NCBI GenBank assembly: GCA_035373905.1
Contig: DAOSOK010000007.1
Span: 62,001-126,000, forward strand
Source: Candidatus Ozemobacteraceae bacterium
GTDB taxonomy: Bacteria > Muiribacteriota > Ozemobacteria > Ozemobacterales > Ozemobacteraceae
Reading direction: 5' to 3'
Length of the DNA stretch: 64,000 bases
The position numbers were made by a program, and so were the translations under genes. The notes beneath the pieces were generated by a model. The model saw only the letters and a program-made list of their open reading frames with translations, did not search any database and was not told the DNA's origin. Below are positions 56,793-63,257 of the stretch, one piece after another (the first letter of the stretch is position 1; the number at the start of each line of letters is the position of its first letter).

Positions 56793-58004
56793 ATGATTGA
56801 CCTGAAAACGTTTCCGTTTTTCAGCACGCTTCCGCGCCACGAGGTCGAGAAGCTCAAGAACACCTGCCGCATCCAGAAATACACCTCCGGAACGAAAATT
56901 CTCCTCGAAGGCGAGGAGGTCAAGGAGATCCTGCTCGTCGTCGAAGGCCAGGTTTCCGTCGTCAAGACCCACGAGGGCCGCAAGAAAACGCTTTTCACCC
57001 TCGATCCGGGAGACACCTACGGCGAAGTCGAAGTCCTGAACGGAACCCCGGCCCTCACCACGCTGATCGGGTATCAGGACTTCCAGATCCTGTTCATCCC
57101 CAAGATCGACGTTCTCCGCCTGATCGGCCTCAACGCCGGCTTCGCCCGGGAACTCCGCTACCAGTACACCCGACGCGCATCGATCCTGCTCGAGCAGGGC
57201 ATGAGCAAGGCGCCTCTCGGGCAGGTGATCACGTTCTACAACGCCAAAGGCGGCGCCGGCAAATCTGTCCTGTCGGCGAACACGGGAGTCCTGCTCGCGA
57301 AAAAGTGGCGAAAACGCGTCGTCCTGCTCGATCTCAACCTGGCTTTCGGCGACCAGGCGATCCTCCTCAGCCTGCCGAACGACAGGAACATTTACGAGCT
57401 ACTCACACAGGGCGGCCCGCTCAGACCCGAGAAGATCGAAAGCCAGCTGACCGTCCACAAATCCGGCTTGAAAGTCCTGCTCCCGCCGCCGCTCCCGGAA
57501 TACGCCGAGAAGATCCGCATCGAATTTATAGAGCAGATTATTGAATCGCTCCGGACGAACTACGACTACATCATCATCGACACGCATAACCAGTTGTCGG
57601 AACTCGAACTCCGGCTCCTCGAAATCAGCGACCTGATCCTGCTGATCATGACGATGGAGCTCACCTTCGTGAAGAACACGAAACTGCTCCTCGAGCTGTT
57701 CCAGCGGATGAAAATCCCGCGCGAGAAGGTGAAGGTGGTTCTCAACCGAGCCTTCAAGACGCTCGGTCTCGAGCCCTCCAGGGTCGAAAATTCGCTCCGC
57801 TATGCCATCAGCTACTTCATCCCGAGCGAGGGCGACATCGTCATCCCCTCGATCAACAAGGGGTCGCCGTTCGTGCTCGACACGCCCGAAAACTCGCCCC
57901 TCAAGCTGTCGGTCGAGAAGCTGTGCCAGTGCCTCGTCGGCGAGGAACCCGACAAGGGCACCTGGAACATGTTCTCGATGATCAAGGACGTCTTCGGCCT
58001 GTAA
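56793..58004 (+). CDS. cNMP-like domain fused to a CpaE/MinD-type ATPase
   Basis: 403 aa. Residues about 5-125 form a cyclic-nucleotide-binding beta roll. Its phosphate-binding cassette is altered: YGEVEVLNGTPALTT keeps the Glu but has Leu where the phosphate-binding Arg should be. Residues about 145-400 are a ParA/MinD-superfamily ATPase with a full deviant Walker A, NAKGGAGKSVLSAN, switch LLDLNLAFGDQ and IIIDTHNQ. The layout mirrors the FHA-CpaE protein (60642-61817) with cNMP in place of FHA. Such ATPases position pili, receptors or other machinery. Convergent with the PP2C gene. Confidence 0.87.
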   Translation: MIDLKTFPFFSTLPRHEVEKLKNTCRIQKYTSGTKILLEGEEVKEILLVVEGQVSVVKTHEGRKKTLFTLDPGDTYGEVEVLNGTPALTTLIGYQDFQILFIPKIDVLRLIGLNAGFARELRYQYTRRASILLEQGMSKAPLGQVITFYNAKGGAGKSVLSANTGVLLAKKWRKRVVLLDLNLAFGDQAILLSLPNDRNIYELLTQGGPLRPEKIESQLTVHKSGLKVLLPPPLPEYAEKIRIEFIEQIIESLRTNYDYIIIDTHNQLSELELRLLEISDLILLIMTMELTFVKNTKLLLELFQRMKIPREKVKVVLNRAFKTLGLEPSRVENSLRYAISYFIPSEGDIVIPSINKGSPFVLDTPENSPLKLSVEKLCQCLVGEEPDKGTWNMFSMIKDVFGL

Positions 58005-58024
58005 CGTTTTCGGCCCGAAGGACA

Positions 58025-58059
58025 CCGGGCCCGTGATTCCGATGGAATCACGGGCCCGG
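58025..58059. terminator. Hairpin between convergent genes (likely terminator)
   Basis: Perfect 16-base stem CCGGGCCCGTGATTCC / GGAATCACGGGCCCGG with loop GAT, 20 bases after the cNMP-CpaE stop; no T run, so it may act as a transcript-end stabiliser. Confidence 0.65.
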
Positions 58060-58073
58060 CGTGTATCGAACCG

Positions 58074-58832
58074 TCACCAGCCGAGGAGTTTTTTGAAAAA
58101 GCTGGTTTTCTTGGACGTCACCTGAACGATGACGACCGACACGTTGTCCCTGCCGCCGTTTTTCAGGGCCTCTTCGACGAGCATGTTCGCCGTTGCGTCG
58201 GGTTCGAGGTTCTTCGAAAAAATCTCCTCGATCTTGTCGTCCTTCACTTCCTCGGTAAGGCCGTCGCTGCACAGCAGAAACACGTCGCCGTTCCATACCG
58301 GTCCGGATGTGATGTCGACCTCGAGCTTCGACGAGCAGCCGATATAGCGGGTGATCTGGTTGCGGTAGGGGTGGCCCTTCTTTTCCTCTTCGTTGATCAG
58401 GCCGCGAATGAACAACTCCTCGACGTAGGAGTGGTCGCGGGTGACCTGTTTGAGCTGGCCTTTCCGAAAGAGGTAGATCCGGCTGTCGCCGACATGGGCG
58501 ACGAAGAAGTTCTGATCGCGGAGCATGAGAAGAACGCAGGTGCAGCCCATCCCCTGCTGGTCGGTGTTGCCCGAGGCGGTCGCGCGCACCTTCTCGTTCG
58601 CGGCGAGGAACGCCTCGCGGATCAGAGCCTCGACGTTGTCGCCGACCTCCTGCTGGATGAGTTTCGAGGAGATCACGTCCCTGGTGATATTCGACGCGAC
58701 TTCACCGGCTTTGTGGCCTCCCATGCCGTCGGCAACGAGAAAAACTCCGTCTTTATCGGTTGTAAGGAAGGCGTCCTCGTTGTTCGAGCGGACCTTCCCG
58801 ATATCGGATTTACCGAAAACCTTGTATTCCAC
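58074..58832 (-). CDS. PP2C-type Ser/Thr protein phosphatase (PrpC/Stp type)
   Basis: 252 aa. All PP2C metal motifs: GKVRSNNEDAFL, FLVADGMGGHKAGEVAS, FFVAHVGDSRIYLF, FLLCSDGLTEEV, GGRDNVSVVIVQV. Soluble. Starts 17 bases after the kinase stop, so it is the expected antagonist of that kinase. Last gene of a three-gene operon. Confidence 0.95.
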   Translation of the reverse strand: MEYKVFGKSDIGKVRSNNEDAFLTTDKDGVFLVADGMGGHKAGEVASNITRDVISSKLIQQEVGDNVEALIREAFLAANEKVRATASGNTDQQGMGCTCVLLMLRDQNFFVAHVGDSRIYLFRKGQLKQVTRDHSYVEELFIRGLINEEEKKGHPYRNQITRYIGCSSKLEVDITSGPVWNGDVFLLCSDGLTEEVKDDKIEEIFSKNLEPDATANMLVEEALKNGGRDNVSVVIVQVTSKKTSFFKKLLGW

Positions 58833-58849
58833 GTTCCTCCCCTCCCCTG

Positions 58850-60631
58850 TTACAGCTGTTTTACGATCTGGAGGATTGCCGTCTGATCGGGATCAAGAAA
58901 CAGGGAAAGGTCGTAATACTGCTTCGCCTTTTCCCTGTTGTTTTCCTTGCGGAAATAGTCTCCGAGCGAGTTCAGCATCAGGATATCATTCTGGTCGATA
59001 TACCAGGCCTTCGTGAGCGTGTCCAGCGACTCCTTCATGTTGCCGCGGGCCATCTGGATACGGCCGAGCATCGTCGTGAAGAGGATGTTGCCTGCGTTCT
59101 GGGCGGAGCGAACCTGGTAATACTGCTCGGCATGCGCCAGGTAGCCCTTTTCCGCCGCATAGCGTTCCCAGGCGAGATGGACATCCGGTTCCTGCTTCCA
59201 CTGGTCGAGGAACCGGTCGATGTCCTGAAGGGCGTCCTGCTGCTGGGCAACCTGCTTGGCTTTTTTCGGATCAACGGAACCTGCGGCCGGGAGATCGTCG
59301 AAGACGGCAGCGGCCTTCTTGTCGAGATCCGCGACGATTTTCCGGAGTTGGCGGCTGATCCTGAGGGTCGCGCGCGCCTGGAGATCGGCCCTGACGGACT
59401 GCGAATGGTATCCCGGGAGATCGTAACCGATCTTGTAGGTGCCTGGAGCGAGCGTCAGAGAAAACGGACTCGAGCCGATCTGTTTTCCATCGACCAGGAC
59501 CGTAGCGCCCGGCGGAACGGACTCGACGACGAGAATGCCCTGGGTATACACCATGTAGCCCTTGAGCACGCCGAGGAAGGAGATCGTGAAGAGGACGACG
59601 AGTCCGACCATGAACATCGTGTTGCGGACCGGTTGCGAGGCAAGGGCCTGCGTCACCTTCGTCGTCCGTTTCGAGACGGAATCGGCGATATCGGACTCGG
59701 TCTTTTCCTTCAGGCCGTCTTCGGGCATCTCCGACGGCATGGTGGAAAGATCGACGCTCTCGACGTCGGCGGTAACGGGCTCTTCCGGTTCGTCCATCCG
59801 CTTGAGGGCTTCGATCATCTCTTCGCAGGTCTGGAAGCGGTCTTCCCGCTTCTTTTCCATAGCTTTAAGAATAATACTGTTCAGGCGCGGCGGGCAGGCC
59901 GGATTCACTTCGATCGGCGGCTTCGGTGGTTCCTGGATGTGCATCAGGGCGACGGAATTCGGGTTGTCGGAAACGAACGGCAGGGTTCCGACGACCATTT
60001 CATAGAGGGTGACGCCGATCGAGTAGATGTCCGACCGATGATCCATGTCGCGCTTGCCGAGGGCCTGCTCGGGGGACATGTAATCGGTCGAGCCGAGCGT
60101 GAGACCGCTCCCCGTCTTGCTGGTGTTCAGTTTCGCCTTGGCGATGCCGAAGTCCGTGAGTTTGCCCCTGCCGTCGGAGGTCAGAAGGATGTTGCTGGGC
60201 TTGATGTCGCGATGGATGACGCCCTTGGCATGGCAATGCGACAAGGCTTTCAGGGCGGTGGAAATAACATCGACGATGAATTCGAGCGTGAAGCCCTCAT
60301 CAGAGTGAATCTTCGCCTCGAGGGATTTCCCGTCGATGTATTCCATGATGAAGTAGGGCGGAAGCCCCTCGCGCTCGCAGATCTCCTTGCTCGCGATATC
60401 GATGATCTCGACGATATTCGGGCTTTCCTTGAGCCGCTCCATGGTTCGGGCTTCGTCGAAGAAGCGGCTGACGACGTCGGGCTCGTTGATCCATTCCTCG
60501 AGAAGGAATTTGACGGCCGCCTTTTTTTCGAGCACCGTGTGCTGGGCGAGATACACGGTGGCAAATCCCCCGTCGCCCAGTTTCTGGACGATGGTGTAAT
60601 TGCCGGCCCGCTTGCCGTTATAGTCTGCCAC
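58850..60631 (-). CDS. Ser/Thr protein kinase with membrane helix, PEGA and TPR-like regions
   Basis: 593 aa. Kinase domain about 10-270 with GDGGFATVYLA, AVKFL, catalytic HRDIKPSNILL, DFGIAKAK and GSTDYMSPEQ. Membrane helix about 340-362 (FMVGLVVLFTISFLGVLKGY), a PEGA domain at about 370-435 (VESVPPGATVLVDGKQIGSS), and C-terminal helical repeats. The external PEGA part suggests surface contact sensing. Starts 10 bases after the FHA-CpaE stop. Confidence 0.93.
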   Translation of the reverse strand: MADYNGKRAGNYTIVQKLGDGGFATVYLAQHTVLEKKAAVKFLLEEWINEPDVVSRFFDEARTMERLKESPNIVEIIDIASKEICEREGLPPYFIMEYIDGKSLEAKIHSDEGFTLEFIVDVISTALKALSHCHAKGVIHRDIKPSNILLTSDGRGKLTDFGIAKAKLNTSKTGSGLTLGSTDYMSPEQALGKRDMDHRSDIYSIGVTLYEMVVGTLPFVSDNPNSVALMHIQEPPKPPIEVNPACPPRLNSIILKAMEKKREDRFQTCEEMIEALKRMDEPEEPVTADVESVDLSTMPSEMPEDGLKEKTESDIADSVSKRTTKVTQALASQPVRNTMFMVGLVVLFTISFLGVLKGYMVYTQGILVVESVPPGATVLVDGKQIGSSPFSLTLAPGTYKIGYDLPGYHSQSVRADLQARATLRISRQLRKIVADLDKKAAAVFDDLPAAGSVDPKKAKQVAQQQDALQDIDRFLDQWKQEPDVHLAWERYAAEKGYLAHAEQYYQVRSAQNAGNILFTTMLGRIQMARGNMKESLDTLTKAWYIDQNDILMLNSLGDYFRKENNREKAKQYYDLSLFLDPDQTAILQIVKQL

Positions 60632-60641
60632 GGAGCGTCAG

Positions 60642-61817
60642 TTAAAACCCGAGAACGGCGCGAAGTTTGCTGAAAATTCCGCCTTCCTCGGCGATCTTTT
60701 CTTCGCCGCAGAGAGTCCGCTGGATGTTCAGGATCCCCTGGGAAAGGGGGGAGGAGCTCCGTTCCTTCACGTAGAGTTGACCGCCGTGCGAGGTGAGAAC
60801 TGCGTCTTCCGGGGAGAACGGCAGAGAAATGAAGTCGCGGCGGACGATCGTCTTGATCTCCTCGGAAGAAAGGGTGCCGGGGCGTCCCAGCCGGTTGATG
60901 AGCACCTTCACCTTCGTCTCGGGATACTTGAGCTGGTTCATGATGTCGAGAATCTTCTTGAGCGCCAGCATCTGGCCGATTTCCGGCTGAGCGACGACGA
61001 AGATCTGGGTCGAGAGTTCCCAGGTGGTGAGCGAGACGTCGTCGATCTCGTTCTTGGAGTCGACGAACACGAAGTCGTGGTTGGCTTCGAGGCTCCAGAG
61101 AATCTTCTTCACGTGGTCGGCCTTCACGAGCTCCGCGTATTCCGTCTTGACGGGGGCGGTCAGATAATCGAATCCGGGGCCCTGGCGGAGGAATTTACCG
61201 ATCTTTTCCCCCGTGATTTCGGGTTCCTGGATCAGTTCGTGAATCCCGAGGCCGGGCTTTCCGCCGAGATACGTCAGGACGTCGCCGAAGCGGAGGTTGA
61301 AATCGGCCACGGCGACTTTTTTCTTCGTCTGCGAAGCCATCGCATACGCCAGGTTGGACACGATGCTTGTCAGGCCGGCTCCGCCCTTCGGACTGTAGAA
61401 CGTGATGGTCTGGGCGCCGCTTCGGTTCAGGGGCTTGAGGGTCTCCCACAGGTCCGCGCGGGCGGAGTCGATGAATATGAATTCATATATATCGAACTTC
61501 ACGACGTCCTTGTGGTTCAGTTGGACCGGCGTGTTCGGGGTCATCTGCTTGTTGTTCAGATACGTGCCGTTCGAACTGTCGTTGTCGACGATGAAAAAGG
61601 CGCCGTCCTTGTAGCAGATCGTGGCGTGCAGGCGAGACACCATGTCGCTGGGGATCTGAATGGAGCGCCCCTCTTCGCGGCCGATCGTCAGGTCTTCCGG
61701 CGACAGTTCATACGGCTTGCCGAGGAACGGCGGGGTGTTCCCGACGAGATACTTCTTCTTTTCCTCATCAGGCACGACGATTTTCCGGAATACGGTTTTC
61801 TTCGATTCATCGGCCAT
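60642..61817 (-). CDS. FHA domain fused to a CpaE-like ATPase with altered P-loop
   Basis: 391 aa. FHA domain about 35-115 with DLTIGREEGRSIQIPSDMVS, RLHATICYKDGAFFIVDNDS, SNGTYLNNKQ, so it should bind phosphothreonine. Residues about 135-390 are ParA/MinD-like, closest to CpaE/TadZ: SPKGGAGLTSIVSNLAYAM has Leu for the Walker A Lys but keeps the signature Lys, followed by VADFNLRFGDVL. CpaE/TadZ proteins often have atypical P-loops, so weak or no ATP hydrolysis is plausible. First gene of an operon with the kinase and phosphatase, and the obvious candidate substrate/effector. Confidence 0.9.
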   Translation of the reverse strand: MADESKKTVFRKIVVPDEEKKKYLVGNTPPFLGKPYELSPEDLTIGREEGRSIQIPSDMVSRLHATICYKDGAFFIVDNDSSNGTYLNNKQMTPNTPVQLNHKDVVKFDIYEFIFIDSARADLWETLKPLNRSGAQTITFYSPKGGAGLTSIVSNLAYAMASQTKKKVAVADFNLRFGDVLTYLGGKPGLGIHELIQEPEITGEKIGKFLRQGPGFDYLTAPVKTEYAELVKADHVKKILWSLEANHDFVFVDSKNEIDDVSLTTWELSTQIFVVAQPEIGQMLALKKILDIMNQLKYPETKVKVLINRLGRPGTLSSEEIKTIVRRDFISLPFSPEDAVLTSHGGQLYVKERSSSPLSQGILNIQRTLCGEEKIAEEGGIFSKLRAVLGF

Positions 61818-61853
61818 CTGGCATCCCCCTCAATTTGAAAAAAGTGTGGGGGG

Positions 61854-61882
61854 AGTATAGCACAGGGGGTGTCGCCCTTCAA
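61854..61882 (-). promoter_or_regulatory. Promoter of the FHA-CpaE/kinase/phosphatase operon
   Basis: Minus strand TTGAAG (61882-61877), 17-base spacer, TATACT (61859-61854), 36 bases before ATG 61817, with GGGGATG as ribosome-binding site. The 361-base divergent space (61818-62178) otherwise shows only the opposite promoter at 62136. Confidence 0.7.
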
Positions 61883-62135
61883 CATACTCATCGCAACCCC
61901 GCGCAACGAAGCCTCTGATACACATCGCCGCACGTCCTGAGCCGGCGATGTAAAGAGAAATGCAGAATGAGCCGCGCCAGAGATTTCAGGGATACCGCGG
62001 ACGAATCCGAAATCCGCCCCACCGCTTCGTTTCCCTGGAAGGGGCGCTTCGCGGAACGCCCATGGCGATCGTGGCGGGAAACGTGCAAATGTGCATCGCG
62101 TGGCGTCCGGGATGAACATCGTGACGACGCTCGGA

Positions 62136-62164
62136 TTGACACGCCTTTCCCGGACTGTTAGGAT
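62136..62164 (+). promoter_or_regulatory. sigma70-type promoter of the lipoprotein gene
   Basis: TTGACA (62136-62141), 17-base spacer, TAGGAT (62159-62164). Transcription would start about 62171, only about 8 bases before GTG 62179. Confidence 0.7.
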
Positions 62165-62178
62165 GGGCGGTCATTTCC

Positions 62179-62808
62179 GTGGATACACACCTGTATCAGC
62201 GACAAGCGAAACACAGCATTTCCGGGGCGCGATCCGCCCCGGGGTTTTTTGCGCCCATTCTTGCCGCCCTGGTGTTCCTTACGGGGTGCTGGACGGCCGA
62301 AACGCCGACGGTTCCCGCGCCGAAACATTCAGCGGAACGCCATTCAGCCGTCGCGTCGGCGCCGACAACGATTGCCAGCGGGAGCGTTTTCGAGCAGTTC
62401 CAGTTCAAAGAAGTCCATACCGACTTCCAGCGCTCGTACCTTCAGCTGATCCAGAACATCAACGGCTTCAACTCGCCGCAGGTCGACATCAGGGATCAGA
62501 AACTCCTGTTCTCGGAATACGGCCGCGCCCAGAGAAAATATAAGGACGTTCTGAAGAAAATCGCGGCCTACTCGGCAGATCAGAAACTTCGCTGCTTTTC
62601 GATCATGAAGTCGCTGATCCTTGCCGTCCTGTATTACGACAAGAAGACGAACAAGAAGATGTTCAAATACGATCCCGAGAAACTGCTCTCAGAAAAAATA
62701 CTGACAAGTATTCCAAAATGTCCCGACGGGGGCGAATACTCGATTATCTACAAGGATGGCCGCCGGCTGTTCCGGTGCTCGGTTCACGGCGTGCTCAGGC
62801 AGAACTGA
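62179..62808 (+). CDS. Lipoprotein with pilin-like C-terminal Cys motif
   Basis: 209 aa, GTG start with almost no leader. Hydrophobic segment and lipobox ILAALVFLTGC (Cys about residue 37). The mature part has a helical region and ends with CPDGGEYSIIYKDGRRLFRC followed by SVHG, a C-x(n)-C-S-x-H-G ending that also appears at the C-terminus of many short bacterial prepilin-like proteins. No prepilin leader is present. Function unknown. Confidence 0.75.
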   Translation: MDTHLYQRQAKHSISGARSAPGFFAPILAALVFLTGCWTAETPTVPAPKHSAERHSAVASAPTTIASGSVFEQFQFKEVHTDFQRSYLQLIQNINGFNSPQVDIRDQKLLFSEYGRAQRKYKDVLKKIAAYSADQKLRCFSIMKSLILAVLYYDKKTNKKMFKYDPEKLLSEKILTSIPKCPDGGEYSIIYKDGRRLFRCSVHGVLRQN

Positions 62809-62815
62809 GCCCACC

Positions 62816-62974
62816 TCAGGCGCCCTTGTTTTCAGGCCCCTGGTGCTCGCGGTGGCTGGGCGTATTCGTGAACATCAACTCCAGCATCTCCATGATGGTA
62901 CGGACGAACAGCACGCCGACTCCGACGGAAAAAAGCAGCGTGAGTGCGATCGCGAGAATGACTTCCTTCATCAT
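62816..62974 (-). CDS. 52-aa single-pass membrane peptide
   Basis: Reads MMKEVILAIALTLLFSVGVG then VLFVRTIMEMLELMF and a polar tail HREHQGPENKGA. AGGAG lies 10 bases before the ATG pair. Too short for most gene callers, but the start, ribosome-binding site and one clear membrane helix support it. Convergent with the lipoprotein gene and downstream of the protease gene on the same strand, separated by a terminator. Confidence 0.6.
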   Translation of the reverse strand: MMKEVILAIALTLLFSVGVGVLFVRTIMEMLELMFTNTPSHREHQGPENKGA

Positions 62975-63072
62975 GGTGTTGCGGCTCCTGGTCTGCGGTG
63001 GTCATGAGCGTGGAATGATGGTGCCAGTATCGGCGGGAGCCTGAGTTTTTTTAACGGTCGTTTCGGAAAAAC

Positions 63073-63110
63073 GGCCGGCCGGTTCATCGCAGGAACCGGC
63101 CGGCCTTTTT
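63073..63110. terminator. Bidirectional intrinsic terminator
   Basis: GGCCGGCCGGTTC / GAACCGGCCGGCC (63073-63085, 63093-63105) with loop ATCGCAG, TTTTT after and AAAA before. Ends the protease transcript on the minus strand. Confidence 0.93.
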
Positions 63111-63128
63111 CCATCTGACGATGCGCCT

Positions 63129-63257
63129 ATTGCATCTCCCGGAATGCAAGCCATCCGCTCGCTCTGAGCCTATCGACGGAGGATCGCCTCTCGTATTTGG
63201 ACAGGCTCAGAACGACAGGGAGATTCAACACTGGCTTTTGGCATGCGGAAATCAATC
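63129..63257. repeat. REP/BIME-like element, diverged full-length copy F
   Basis: Aligns end to end with copy A: left TATTGCATCTCCCGGAATGC with AAGCCATCCG, core CTCTGAGCCTATCGA and TATTTGGACAGGCTCAG, right CACTGGCTTTTGGCATGCGG with AAATCAAT. The right end contains the stop codon of the minus-strand protease gene. Confidence 0.75.

Noticed and set aside
59132..60673. 513-aa open frame antisense to the PEGA kinase
   Set aside because: Shadow; the minus-strand frame contains all kinase motifs.
61818..62178. 143-aa minus-strand and other small frames upstream of the FHA-CpaE gene
   Set aside because: They overlap the promoters of both divergent genes and have no ribosome-binding site or recognisable sequence.
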